A stretch of 53,598 bases of DNA from Pirellulales bacterium (GCA_036267355.1 DATAWG010000104.1:1-53598), one strand, 5' to 3'; positions 35,495 to 44,229 are shown, counted from the stretch's first letter. Notes: generated from the letters alone by a model not told the origin. Numbers and translations are program-made.

Positions 35495-35830
35495 TCAACG
35501 AACGGATTCGAAGGAGCCGTTCCTTTCCGCCTCGCTGGCCACGATGTCGCCATCCTTGTCGGCGAACAGCAGGCTGGGGTTTCCTTTGAGCATGCCGACG
35601 AAGATTCGGTTCTTGCCGTTGCTATCCTTGATCGTGAGATTGGAGTTGTCCTTTTTGCCGATGAGGCCCCCGACTTTGTTGCCCGCGTCGTCGAACAGCA
35701 GAAGCTGCCGCACTTCGAGCGACTGAAATTTGCCTGTGCTGGCCGAGATCGACGCCGGCGGCTTCGGATCCGCTCCGACGAGCCAAGGCAACAGGGCCAA
35801 CGCGAGGCCCGCGAAGAGAATCGCATTCAA
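35495..35830 (-). CDS. Small secreted protein with TTG start
   Basis: A 111-aa protein not assigned to a family. A signal peptide is likely (NAILFAGLALALLPWLVGAD). The mature part contains short beta-rich repeats of the type FQSLEVRQLLLFDDAG, LTIKDSNGKNRIFVGML and SLLFADKDGDIVAS. They resemble the strand-turn repeats of proteins that list a state and then restate it per strand. The start is TTG 35830 with AGAGG 9 nt upstream; no in-frame ATG exists nearby, and an overlapping ATG (35864) is in another frame. Confidence 0.6.
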   Translation of the reverse strand: MNAILFAGLALALLPWLVGADPKPPASISASTGKFQSLEVRQLLLFDDAGNKVGGLIGKKDNSNLTIKDSNGKNRIFVGMLKGNPSLLFADKDGDIVASEAERNGSFESVR

Positions 35831-36027
35831 CCGTTCGAGCCTCTTGCATTCGAGTTTCCATGTTTTTTCTTCCTGTTTTGGCTTGGTAATCGTAAGTGCG
35901 ACTGAGCGGATGAGAGCATACGCCGAATCGACCCCTTCTGTGGCCGATTCCAGCGCCGGACGGCATTAAGTTTGCTGATACTAGGGATACCGGTTCTGAT
36001 TGCTTTTCAAGCGGAGAGTGCCCAAAT

Positions 36028-36588
36028 ATGCCAAAGAAGGTCGCGAAACAATCCGTCAACGGCGAATGCAAACTGGCGCCCTACGTCGATGCGAAGTGCA
36101 AATTCATCAATGTGGTCATCGAAACGCCGCGCGGCAATCGGAACAAATTCAAATACGACGATGAACTTCATTGCTTTCGCCTCGGGAGTGTGTTGCCGGC
36201 TGGAGCCACGTTTCCCTACGATTTCGGCTTCGTGCCCGGCACCAAAGCTGCCGATGGCGATCCAATCGACGTTCTGCTGCTGATGGACGAATCGGCATTC
36301 CCAGGCTGTTTGGTTTGCGCGCGATTGATCGGCGTGATCGAAGCCGAGCAAATCGAAGGGAAAAAGAAGATTCGCAACGATCGACTAATCGCCGTCGCCA
36401 CGGACGCCCACGATTATCGTGATGTTCGCTCGCTCGACGACATCAACTCCAACTTGCTCGAAGAGCTCGAACACTTCTTTGCTTCCTACAATGAGATGCG
36501 CGGCAAAGTGTACAAGTTGCTCGGCGGGCGCGGGCCGAAGCAGGCCCGAAAGCTGCTCGAGCGCGCGATCAAGAACCACGGCCGATAA
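36028..36588 (+). CDS. ppa: Inorganic pyrophosphatase (family I)
   Basis: A 186-aa soluble pyrophosphatase that hydrolyses PPi to two phosphates and drives biosynthesis forward. Motifs: ETPRGNRNKFKYD (substrate binding), FPYDFGFVPGT, and the metal-binding signature DGDPID (residues 76-81), with KKKIRNDRLIAV later. Length is typical. ATG 36028 has GGAGAG about 9 nt upstream. The DUF421 gene follows 33 bp downstream on the same strand and could be co-transcribed. Confidence 0.94.
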   Translation: MPKKVAKQSVNGECKLAPYVDAKCKFINVVIETPRGNRNKFKYDDELHCFRLGSVLPAGATFPYDFGFVPGTKAADGDPIDVLLLMDESAFPGCLVCARLIGVIEAEQIEGKKKIRNDRLIAVATDAHDYRDVRSLDDINSNLLEELEHFFASYNEMRGKVYKLLGGRGPKQARKLLERAIKNHGR

Positions 36589-36621
36589 GGTCGTTGCGGA
36601 TTCGATGCGGAGCTTCGTGCT

Positions 36622-37161
36622 ATGGTGTTCGCGGATTTCGGCAGCCCGATCGTGCATGTGCTCACACTGGTTTTCGGCGAAGACAAGCCGCACCATTCGC
36701 TGGAGATCTATCAAGTTGCAGCGCGAGCGATGCTCGCCTACATCATCGGCCTGGCGGCGGTGCGCATCGGCAAAGGGCGCGGCATCGGACGGATCACGCT
36801 GCTCGATATCCTGCTGGGATTCATGCTCGGGCCATTGCTCAGCCCCGCCATCACGGGCACCACGGCCCTTTCCGCCAGCGCCGTCGGGGCCATCGTGCTC
36901 GTGGCCATGTATTGGCTGATCACCTTTCTCTCCTACCGCTCGTCGGGCTTCGGACTATTCGTGAAAGGCAAGGCCCGGCTGATCGTCGAAGATGGAAACC
37001 TGGACCGCAAGAACATGCGGCTCGCGCATTTTTCCGAGAACGATCTGCTGGAAGAGCTGCGCCTGCACGGCATCGAAGACATCCAGCGCGTAAAGCGCGC
37101 GTATGTCGAACGCAGCGGCGCGATCAGCGTGATCAAACAGGACAGCGGCCTGCCGCGTTAG
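36622..37161 (+). CDS. DUF421 (YetF-like) membrane protein
   Basis: A 179-aa protein with three N-terminal membrane helices (about residues 30-105: MLAYIIGLAAVRIGKG, LLDILLGFMLGPLLSPAI, AIVLVAMYWLITFLS) and a C-terminal soluble YetF-type domain (KARLIVEDGNLDRKNMRLAH, FSENDLLEELRLHGI, VKRAYVERSGAISVI). The family occurs widely in bacteria, often with stress or spore genes, but has no established activity. Length is slightly short of the usual ~220 aa. No special regulation is visible. Confidence 0.85.
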   Translation: MVFADFGSPIVHVLTLVFGEDKPHHSLEIYQVAARAMLAYIIGLAAVRIGKGRGIGRITLLDILLGFMLGPLLSPAITGTTALSASAVGAIVLVAMYWLITFLSYRSSGFGLFVKGKARLIVEDGNLDRKNMRLAHFSENDLLEELRLHGIEDIQRVKRAYVERSGAISVIKQDSGLPR

Positions 37162-37310
37162 CACGATGGCAATCGCTGCTATCCTGTCCGCGCAAAGGTT
37201 TCGGGCTAGCGTGTCAAAGTGTTGTCTACGGGTGATCGCTTGTGTGCCGCTGCCTCTGCCAGTGCCCAAAATCGTCGATCATTCCTGCACTGGCAGAGCC
37301 ACGCTGGCGG

Positions 37311-37405
37311 GTGTGGCACTAGCTGGCGCGTGTGGCACTGGCCAGCGTCTGTGGCACTGGCCGGCACGTGTTGCACTGGCCGGCACGTGTTGCACTGGCC
37401 AGCGC
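37311..37405. repeat. Five tandem ~19-bp GTGTGGCACTGGCC units
   Basis: Units beginning GTGTGGCACT or GTGTTGCACT occur at about 37311, 37330, 37349, 37368 and 37387, with 18-20 bp spacing and internal GGCCGGCAC or GGCCAGCG. The tract is flanked by TGCCAGTG fragments from 37258 and by CAGTCGGCCAGTGGCG afterwards. Together with the transposase remnant it fills 37162-37876. Confidence 0.7.
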
Positions 37406-37439
37406 AGTCGGCCAGTGGCGCCCGGCGAGTTGACGTTCC

Positions 37440-37512
37440 GACTCAGAGGGGGAATTCTGGGGACACCAGGGAATTCTGCAGGGAATTCTGGGGACACCAT
37501 ACTTAATTCCGG
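37440..37512. repeat. GGGGACACCATACTTAATT element next to transposase remnant
   Basis: GGAATTCTGGGGACACC occurs twice (about 37451 and 37483), the second copy continuing as ATACTTAATTCCGG. From recollection, TTAAGTATGGTGTCCCC-type sequence commonly marks the ends of REP-associated transposase genes in planctomycetes and other phyla; here it directly follows the stop codon of such a remnant. Confidence 0.6.
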
Positions 37513-37735
37513 ATGGTTTGACCGGCTTGTTTGTCTTTGCGGCCGGGTTTTTGGCGGCGTAGAAAGCGACCGAGACGCTGCTCCAATCGAACCAAGAATT
37601 CGTCGTCGCCCAAAGGGCGACCGGTTCGCTCACGCTGGCGCAAACGTTTCCATTCCTCGTCGCCCACCGCGCTGCAAAGCAACCGACGCCAGTCGCCGGC
37701 CATCGTTAGCAGCGGCGAGGCCTTCACCACTGTGC
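37503..37735 (-). pseudogene. 5'-truncated REP-associated tyrosine transposase (IS200-like)
   Basis: Only the C-terminal ~75 residues remain: VVKASPLLTMAGDWRRLL, then a helical stretch, then RTGRPLGDDEFLVRLEQRLG and KPGRKDKQ, the typical end of RAYT/IS200-like transposases. The catalytic HUH and tyrosine region is missing. Upstream, the frame reads GTCAGCACAGTGG-type repeat sequence up to 37784. The stop (TAA, 37503-37505) sits within the GGGGACACCATACTTAATT element. It is a relic that cannot transpose. Confidence 0.72.
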
Positions 37736-37876
37736 TGACCCCGCTTCGCTGCTTGACCCCGTTTCGCTGCATGTTGGAGTTCACACTTTAGCGTGCGGGC
37801 GGGCAGCACGTACGATCAAAGTTGGAGTCACGCATATACAACGGGCTGTTGCATTCCCGCAGTTTTTCAGTCGGAT

Positions 37877-38620
37877 CTACGAAGGAATGCCGAGCACGGG
37901 CGACGGGGCGCCGAGGCGGGCAGGCACTGGCAGCAGGATCGTGAAGCGGGTACCGCGGCCGGGTTCGCTCTCCACGTCGATGCGGCCGTGATGCGCTTCG
38001 ACGATGTTGCGCACTCGCGGCAGGCCGAGGCCGGAGCCGCCGGGCTTCGTCGAGAAAAACGTTTCGAAGATGTGCGGCATCGAGTCGGCGTCGATGCCGC
38101 AACCGGTGTCGATCAGTTCCAGTGCGATGCCGCCGGGAAACGACCGCGTGCGCACGGTCAGTTGCCCGCCCTCTTTCATGGCCTGCTGTGCGTTGAGCAC
38201 GAGATTCAACAGTGCCGCTTGAAATGGCTCGCGATCCAGCAGCACCATCGGCAGATCGGGATCCAGATACCGCACGACTTCGATCCCTTGCTCCTCAGCC
38301 TTGGGGCGGAAAAAATCGAGCACCCGCACCACTTCCGCATTCAGATCGGCCGGCTCGAGCTGATAGTTTTGCGGGCGGACGAAGTTCAAGAAATCGTTGA
38401 GCAGATCCTCAAGCCGCTGGCATTCCTTTTCCACCCGTTCGATCTTCGCCAGAGCGCGGCGCTCGCGGAGCGTTTGCGGATTGGCCAAGTCCTCGGCCAG
38501 GAGCTCCATGTTGAGGCGGATCGTCGAGAGCGGGTTGCGAATTTCATGGGCCAACCCGCCGGCGAGCGCGGTCAGCTCCGCATACATGTCGGCGGCTTTG
38601 CGCTCGGCATCGTCCGGCAT
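37877..38620 (-). CDS. Soluble NtrB-like sensor histidine kinase
   Basis: A 247-aa histidine kinase core without membrane segments or a sensor domain. The dimerisation helix carries the phospho-accepting histidine in GGLAHEIRNPLSTIR (residue 25). The ATPase domain shows NLVLNAQQAM (N box), DTGCGID (G1), FETFFSTKPGGSGLGL (F and G2 boxes). No response regulator is next to it in the window. ATG 38620 is followed by an acidic start MPDDAERKA; the longer frame to 38719 translates AGGGTGAGGGG repeats and the pnp terminator and is rejected. Confidence 0.87.
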   Translation of the reverse strand: MPDDAERKAADMYAELTALAGGLAHEIRNPLSTIRLNMELLAEDLANPQTLRERRALAKIERVEKECQRLEDLLNDFLNFVRPQNYQLEPADLNAEVVRVLDFFRPKAEEQGIEVVRYLDPDLPMVLLDREPFQAALLNLVLNAQQAMKEGGQLTVRTRSFPGGIALELIDTGCGIDADSMPHIFETFFSTKPGGSGLGLPRVRNIVEAHHGRIDVESEPGRGTRFTILLPVPARLGAPSPVLGIPS

Positions 38621-38651
38621 AGGGTGAGGGGATAGGGTGAGGGGATAGGGG
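38621..38651. repeat. ATAGGGTGAGGGG tandem repeats abutting the kinase start
   Basis: AGGGTGAGGGGATAGGG occurs twice in tandem directly before the start codon on the minus strand (starting the base after ATG 38620). A sister tract abuts the hisS start at 18917. A CTCAAGCCTGTAGC duplicate lies at 38727-38755, just past the pnp stop region. Confidence 0.7.
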
Positions 38652-38661
38652 GACAGCAGGG

Positions 38662-38696
38662 CAACAAAAAACCCAGGGATGGGTGTCCCTGGGTTT
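38662..38696 (-). terminator. Rho-independent terminator of the rpsO-pnp transcript
   Basis: Arms 38669-38679 and 38686-38696 form a perfect 11-bp stem (AAACCCAGGGA) around a 6-nt loop. On the minus strand the stem is followed by TTTTTTGTTGC. It lies about 65 bp past the pnp stop and before the histidine kinase, so the kinase is probably expressed from its own signal. Confidence 0.85.
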
Positions 38697-38759
38697 GGAT
38701 GGATGATCGGCGACCGCACGAAATCCTCAAGCCTGTAGCCTCAAGCCTGTAGCCTTTCC

Positions 38760-40934
38760 TCAATTGCGATCGTTGCCGCCGCCGAAGCCGCCGGCAGCTG
38801 GAGCGGGAGTTCCACCGCCGGCTCCTGCGCCTGCGCCGGCCGCAGCCATTTCCCGCAGCGCCGCCTTGCGGCTGAGCTTCACGCGGTCTTGATCGTCGAC
38901 CGCGATCACTTTCACCTGCATCGTGTCGCCGACTTTGCACACATCGCCGACGCTACGGACATATTCGTCCGACAGTTCGCTGATATGGCACAAGCCGTCT
39001 TTGCCGGGAATGATTTCGATGAACGCCCCGAAATCCTTGACGCTTGTCACTCGGCCTTCGTACACCCGGCCGACCTGCACCGAAGCGGTGATCGCTTCCA
39101 CTTTGTTCATCGCCTGCTGCGCCCCTTCGGCATCGTTGCTGGCGATCGTCACAGTGCCGTCGTCTTCGACTTCGATCACGGCGCCGGTCGATTCCTGGAT
39201 CGCGCGGATCATCTTGCCGCCCGGGCCGATGAGCGCGCCGATCTTTTCCGGATCGATCTTCGTGCGGAGCAATCGCGGCGCCCAGGGCGAGATTTCGGCC
39301 CGCGGGCGGGGAATCGCGGTGAGCATCTTACGGAGGATTTCGATCCGAGCTTCGCGGGATTGAGCGAGCGTGGCGCGGATGATCTCTTCGCTGATGCCAT
39401 CAATTTTCAGGTCCAACTGAATGCCGGTGATGCCGTTCTGGGTGCCGGCGACTTTGAAATCCATGTCGCCGAAATGATCTTCGTCGCCGATGATGTCGGT
39501 CAGCAGCACCCAGCGGGAATTCGACTCTTTCACCAGCCCGACCGAAATCCCGGCCACGGGGTTGGTGATCTTCACGCCCGCGGCCATCAGGCCTAGCGTC
39601 GCTCCGCACACCGAAGCCATCGAGCTGGAACCGTTCGACTCGAGGATGTCGGAAATCACGCGGATCGTGTAAGGAAATTCCTCGGCGTCCGGCAACACGG
39701 GCTTGATGCTCCGTTCGGCCAGGGCGCCGTGGCCGATTTCACGGCGTCCGGGGCCGCGGATTGGCTTGGTTTCACCCACCGAAAACGGCGGGAAATAGTA
39801 GTCGAGCATGAACTTTTTCGAGTATTCTTCGATCAGGCCATCGACACGCTGCTCGTCGCGCGACGTGCCGAGCGTGACGGTGATGAGGGCCTGCGTCTCG
39901 CCGCGTTGAAAAATGGCCGAGCCATGCACGCGCGGCAAAACATCGACGTGGCACTCGATCGCCCGCAGGGTCTTGTAGTTCCGGCCGTCAGGACGAGTTC
40001 CACCGAGAATCGACTCGCGCACCATGTGCTCTTCGAAATGGTGCCACGCGCTATCGAGCGCCGCGGCGGAAATCGCGCCCGAGGCGGCCGGGTCGGGAAT
40101 CATCTCGGCAAACACCTGCTTCTTGAGCGACTTGACGGTCGCGGCCCGTGCCTGCTTTCCTTCGGTGCCCTTCGCCGTGCGGAATTGCTCCTGATAGCGG
40201 CCCATCAACTGGTCGTACAAGCCGTCCGGCGGCGCCGGGGTGTAGGGCGTTTTTTGCACGTTCACCTTTGCAAACAGCTCCAACTGCAAGTCGCAGATTT
40301 CGCGAATGATGCGGTGCGCTTCGATGATCGCCTCGGCCATCCGGTCTTCGCGCATTTCGCGGGCAAAACCTTCGATCATCAGGATCGAATCCTTGCTACC
40401 GGAGACGATCAGATCGAGATCGCTCTCTTCTAGATCGTCTTGCGTGGGGAAGGGAACGAACTGGCCATTGATGTGGCCAAGCCGAACGGAGCCGATGGGT
40501 CCTTGGAACGGAAGGGGCGACAAGCCTAGGCCGGCCGCGGCGCCGTTCATCGCCAGCACATCGCCGTCGTTTTGCCGATCGCTCGAGAGCACAAAGCTCT
40601 GGATTTGCACCTCGTCAACGAATCCGGCGGGAAAGAGGGGCCGAATGGGCCGGTCCATGAGCCGGGAGGTGAGGGTTTCTTTCATCGTCGGCCGGCTTTC
40701 CCGCTTCAGGAATCCGCCGGGGAATTTGCCTGCCGCGGCGGTTCGCTCGCGGTAGTCGCAGGTCAAAGGGAAGAAATCGGCCCCGACGGATCGCGGCGGG
40801 CCAGTGGTCACGGCGGTAATCACGATCGTGTCGCCGTATTGCACCAAACAACTTCCGGCGGCTTGCTTCGCCAACAGGCCGGTTTCAATCGAAAAGAGAC
40901 TGGCGCCAATTAGTTTTTCAACACGTACTTTCAA
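38760..40934 (-). CDS. pnp: Polyribonucleotide nucleotidyltransferase
   Basis: A 724-aa PNPase, a 3'-5' phosphorolytic exoribonuclease and degradosome component. Two RNase PH domains are visible (CLVQYGDTIVITAVTTG; RPDGRNYKTLRAIECHVDVL and HGSAIFQRGETQALITVTLG), then a KH domain (GALIGPGGKMIRAIQESTGA) and an S1 domain (YEGRVTSVKDFGAFIEIIPG). A short Gly/Ala-rich tail ends it. The start is TTG 40934 with GTAGGA upstream; an overlapping ATG-AAA-ACT-TGA leads into it. It lies downstream of rpsO as in many bacteria and ends at a clear terminator. Confidence 0.96.
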   Translation of the reverse strand: MKVRVEKLIGASLFSIETGLLAKQAAGSCLVQYGDTIVITAVTTGPPRSVGADFFPLTCDYRERTAAAGKFPGGFLKRESRPTMKETLTSRLMDRPIRPLFPAGFVDEVQIQSFVLSSDRQNDGDVLAMNGAAAGLGLSPLPFQGPIGSVRLGHINGQFVPFPTQDDLEESDLDLIVSGSKDSILMIEGFAREMREDRMAEAIIEAHRIIREICDLQLELFAKVNVQKTPYTPAPPDGLYDQLMGRYQEQFRTAKGTEGKQARAATVKSLKKQVFAEMIPDPAASGAISAAALDSAWHHFEEHMVRESILGGTRPDGRNYKTLRAIECHVDVLPRVHGSAIFQRGETQALITVTLGTSRDEQRVDGLIEEYSKKFMLDYYFPPFSVGETKPIRGPGRREIGHGALAERSIKPVLPDAEEFPYTIRVISDILESNGSSSMASVCGATLGLMAAGVKITNPVAGISVGLVKESNSRWVLLTDIIGDEDHFGDMDFKVAGTQNGITGIQLDLKIDGISEEIIRATLAQSREARIEILRKMLTAIPRPRAEISPWAPRLLRTKIDPEKIGALIGPGGKMIRAIQESTGAVIEVEDDGTVTIASNDAEGAQQAMNKVEAITASVQVGRVYEGRVTSVKDFGAFIEIIPGKDGLCHISELSDEYVRSVGDVCKVGDTMQVKVIAVDDQDRVKLSRKAALREMAAAGAGAGAGGGTPAPAAGGFGGGNDRN

Positions 40935-41160
40935 GTTTTCATTCCTACATTACAAAGGCCATTATGGATGTTTCGCTCTCGAGAATTTCACGGCTTAATT
41001 TTCTGCTTGTATCGTATCGCTCGCGTGCCCCCTCGGCGAGCGTTCCGCTACGGCTCGCAGGCAGAATTCGCGCTCGAAATCGCGCGTGGCTGAGGTCGCC
41101 GTGCCGCAGCCTCAAAGTCTTTCCAGACGCCGGCGCCTCCGAGTTGCCGGGCGACGGAAC

Positions 41161-41430
41161 CTACTTACGGATGTCGAGCCGGCGGATAATGTCCAAATAC
41201 CGCTGCGGATCGACGCGCTTGAGGTAGTCGAGCAAGCGGCGGCGACGGCTCACCATCATCAGCAGGCCCCGCCGGCTCGCATAGTCCTTCTTGTGCGTTT
41301 GCAGATGCTCGGTCAGCTCGGCCACCCGAGCCGTCAAAATGGCGATCTGAATTTCAGGAGAGCCGGTGTCCCCTTCTTTGCGCCGAAAATCGCCGATCAG
41401 CGCCTGCTTCCGCTCTTGCGTCATTACCAT
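41161..41430 (-). CDS. rpsO: 30S ribosomal protein S15
   Basis: An 89-aa ribosomal protein that binds 16S rRNA in the platform of the small subunit. Typical sequence: [20 protein letters not shown] then [20 protein letters not shown] and [17 protein letters not shown]. Length is exactly that of the family. ATG 41430 is used; ATG 41424 is two codons in. It precedes pnp by 226 bp on the same strand, the conserved rpsO-pnp arrangement in which S15 and PNPase often control their own messages. Confidence 0.96.
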   Translation of the reverse strand: MVMTQERKQALIGDFRRKEGDTGSPEIQIAILTARVAELTEHLQTHKKDYASRRGLLMMVSRRRRLLDYLKRVDPQRYLDIIRRLDIRK

Positions 41431-41539
41431 GTCTGAATCGTCCCTACCTTACGTGCCGCCAACGGTTTACATCAAAGAACCAGTGTAGCAATCCGGAAAG
41501 CGATTGCAATCGCAAATCGGCGCGGCGAAATGACGACTG

Positions 41540-41720
41540 ACTAATGCCTCATGGCGAACGGCTAATGACTAAAGAATGACGAATGGCGAACCTCGAAGGA
41601 CGAAACCAAAGCCGCCTCCAGACGCCGAAAAACTGTCGGGGAGGCTCTTTCGTCATTCGTGCTTCGTCGTTCCTTCGACATTCGTCGTTCGTCGTTCGGC
41701 ATTCGTCATTTCACGAAGGT
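41540..41720. repeat. GAATGACGAATGGCGAA / TTCGTCATTCGTGCTTCG repeats
   Basis: Direct units (CTAATGACTAAAGAATGACG, AATGGCGAACC, GAAGGACGAAACC) at 41540-41612 and inverse units (CGTCATTCGTGC, TCGTCGTTCC, CATTCGTCGTTCGTCG) at 41650-41715 face each other and could fold into a long imperfect hairpin. The inverse block touches the stop of the secreted protein gene. The same wording is inside rlmKL (2086-2250). No gene lies in 41431-41705. Confidence 0.7.
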
Positions 41721-42470
41721 GCGGCCGTTGAACCAGAGCCATTCGCCATTGTGCCAAAACCAAGCGCCGGTGGTCGGCTGCGAAGGCGGAGAGGCGATCT
41801 CGGCTTGATTGGCGCCGTCGAGGCCGCGATAGCCACTTGCGTGCCGGCCCGACGGTGCAGTGTTGTTCGCCAGGGCGGTGTTGGTAGCCGGGAAGAATAC
41901 CCAACTGGAATTCACGTTATCCCAGTAGACCCAATTGCCGCCAACCATCGGATACCACCAATGGCCTTGGAAGTAGCGGATTTGGCGGCGAACGGCGGTG
42001 TTGCCTGCCTGTGCCGCGACGTTCGGCGCCGTGGAGGCTGCTGAGGCGGCGCCCGACGCCCCGCTGGTGGTCGCATTGTTTGCACCGGCTTGGGCGGCGG
42101 CATTGCCCGGAGCTGCGTTTGGTCCGGGGACGACTCCGGCCCCTTCTGGGGTGGTCATGGGATAGGGATTGTTTTGGTCGTTCACACTGCCCAGGCCAGG
42201 CGTGGAACCCGTATTGACCGATGGGCCGGTGTTGGTCGGGCCACTGATTGTCTGTGAGCCCGTGGCGGTGGGACTGCTCGTTCCCGTGGCCGGAGCGGTA
42301 GTCGAATTATAATTGGGCGGCGTGCTCCCGGTGCGTCCGAACCCGTTTTGGGTGCCGGTGGATGGAACCCCCGTGCCGTGGCCAACGGCAGCCGTTCCCG
42401 CACCAAAAAGATCGGTCGCCGCAATCGCGACCGCCAACCCGAAACAAAATGCAAGTGATTTGTAACGCAT
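41706..42470 (-). CDS. Secreted Ala/Gly/Thr-rich protein with Trp-rich end
   Basis: A 254-aa protein of no recognised family. A signal peptide is present (YKSLAFCFGLAVAIAATDLFG). The middle 120 residues are low complexity in Gly, Thr, Ser, Asn and Ala. Two aromatic motifs end it: FQGHWWYPMVGGNWVYWDN and GAWFWHNGEWLWFNGRTF, a pattern seen in exported planctomycete proteins that may bind glycans or peptidoglycan (inference). ATG 42470 has AGGAG 7 nt upstream and is preferred over ATG 42485. Confidence 0.7.
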   Translation of the reverse strand: MRYKSLAFCFGLAVAIAATDLFGAGTAAVGHGTGVPSTGTQNGFGRTGSTPPNYNSTTAPATGTSSPTATGSQTISGPTNTGPSVNTGSTPGLGSVNDQNNPYPMTTPEGAGVVPGPNAAPGNAAAQAGANNATTSGASGAASAASTAPNVAAQAGNTAVRRQIRYFQGHWWYPMVGGNWVYWDNVNSSWVFFPATNTALANNTAPSGRHASGYRGLDGANQAEIASPPSQPTTGAWFWHNGEWLWFNGRTFVK

Positions 42471-42663
42471 AACGGGCTCCTTCAATTTGATTCATCGCCC
42501 GATGAAAACAGCGACATTCCGCAACGAGTCTAGCTGAAGCAAATATCGCGCCGCTGTGGGCATTTTGCAAGCCCTTCGGCGATTCAGGGCAAGAAAAGCA
42601 AGCCCGCCGGCAGCAATCCACCAGCTTTTGATCCAGAAGTCGCGCTCAGGCGGCCAGTGCGGA

Positions 42664-44229
42664 CTATCGCCGCGAGAGATGATCGCCTAGGCCGACGCGG
42701 TCAGCCGCGCTGGTTAAACGCTCGAAGAGACGATAGCGGAGCAAATCGGCGGCCACCGGCCTGTAGCCCGGCGGCGACTCGGCGCCGAGGGCCGCAAGAC
42801 AGTATTGTGGCGACGACGCGTTTCGACCGCCTGTGCTCAAGCCATGTTGGGGAGCGATCGCGTCGCACCGGGCCAGGTACACTTGAATCGGATAATCTTC
42901 GCCCAGGTCGGCGGTAATTCCGATCGTGCTCTGCCGCGGCACCAACCGGCCGACGACAAGCGTGTCGTGATAAACATCCTTATCGCGATGCGGCCGGCCG
43001 GCCAGGAAGCATGTGCAGATCAGCACACATGCCGAGCCCGCAACCGCGAAACCGCGCGGCAATCGATGCCCCCGAGCAAGCCGCATCCGACTTTCGCCAC
43101 GAATCGCCGCGGCTCCGAACAATTCGAGCACTGCCGGGGCGCACCACATGGCAAATGCCAACGCATACAGTGAATACGATGGAAATGCATAGTGCCCCGA
43201 TTGCTTCGGGCTGATCGCAATCGGCAGCGATGCGCTGAACGCGGTGAAAAGGCAGAACAGCGATTCGGCTTTCGGCGTAGCGATTTCGCCGGCATCACCG
43301 CTCGCCACGACGCTGCCGACGCTTCCCCGGCGCCGCACTCCGGCCCAAGCAATCAACCCGGCCGCAGCCAGCGCCGGGACGAGCAGTTGGCCGAGCATTC
43401 GCCATAGAATGTCGAGCCGGCCGAGCCGCGAATGAACGATTTCGCGTTGGCCCGTGAGGCTGGAGACGACTTGATCGTGAAGATAGGTAACCAGGTATTC
43501 GTGGGCACCGCGTTGCATCAGCAGCAACCCAATCGAGAGCAGGAAAATCAGCACCAACCCTTCAGCCACCAAAACCATTCGCTGCTTGTCTGCGCCACGG
43601 ATCGCGAGCGGGATCACCAGCGGCGTGATCAATGGATACATCCCAACCGGTCCCTTCGCGAGGACGGCTCCAGCCAAACAGATCGCGGCCGCGGCGGTCC
43701 ACGCGAGCCAAGCCCGCGGCGAAATCGCGGCCCGTAGCGACGCATACACGCTGCCGAGCGCGAACAGCCCGAGCGTATTTTCCAGCATATTGCTGTCGTA
43801 CATCCACGCCCAGCCTGGCAAACATGCCCAAAGCGCGACCGGCAGCCAACTGCAATCGCGCAGCGCCGGTCGATCGCGCAACAGCAACCGCCAGATCGCC
43901 GCGATGACGGCTGCCGTCGCGACGGCCAGGATTGTCGAATAAAGTTTTTCGACCCAGAAATGGTCGCCGAACACTCGAAACAGAAGCGACTCGAGCCAAA
44001 ACGCGAGTGTCGGTTGCTCGTGGTAATCGCAGCCGGGACCGAACAATACCGGATGCCAGAAATCGCCGTCGCCGATCGCCATATTGCGGGCGATCGTGGC
44101 ATGGATCACTCCGTCGAAGAACATGCCCGGTTGTAGCGCGGCCGGGAGCAGCCGCGCGAGCAGGAGCGCGGCCGTTAGCATCCATGCGGTGATAGGCAGC
44201 GGTGATCGCTGTGTTTGGATCGCGGGCAT
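42664..44229 (-). CDS. GT39/ArnT-like membrane glycosyltransferase
   Basis: A 521-aa polytopic inner-membrane protein of the protein-mannosyltransferase/ArnT superfamily. The luminal acidic loop motif is FFDGVIHATIARNMAIGDGD followed by HEQPTLAFWLESLLF, and about ten to eleven hydrophobic helices follow (for example AWTAAAAICLAGAVLAKGPV). Such enzymes transfer sugars from polyprenyl phosphate to lipids or proteins; a possible link is lipid A modification, since lpxB and a GT2-like gene are nearby, but this is inference. ATG 44229 (MPAIQTQRSP) is preferred over a longer frame entering the inverted repeat. Confidence 0.82.
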   Translation of the reverse strand: MPAIQTQRSPLPITAWMLTAALLLARLLPAALQPGMFFDGVIHATIARNMAIGDGDFWHPVLFGPGCDYHEQPTLAFWLESLLFRVFGDHFWVEKLYSTILAVATAAVIAAIWRLLLRDRPALRDCSWLPVALWACLPGWAWMYDSNMLENTLGLFALGSVYASLRAAISPRAWLAWTAAAAICLAGAVLAKGPVGMYPLITPLVIPLAIRGADKQRMVLVAEGLVLIFLLSIGLLLMQRGAHEYLVTYLHDQVVSSLTGQREIVHSRLGRLDILWRMLGQLLVPALAAAGLIAWAGVRRRGSVGSVVASGDAGEIATPKAESLFCLFTAFSASLPIAISPKQSGHYAFPSYSLYALAFAMWCAPAVLELFGAAAIRGESRMRLARGHRLPRGFAVAGSACVLICTCFLAGRPHRDKDVYHDTLVVGRLVPRQSTIGITADLGEDYPIQVYLARCDAIAPQHGLSTGGRNASSPQYCLAALGAESPPGYRPVAADLLRYRLFERLTSAADRVGLGDHLSRR

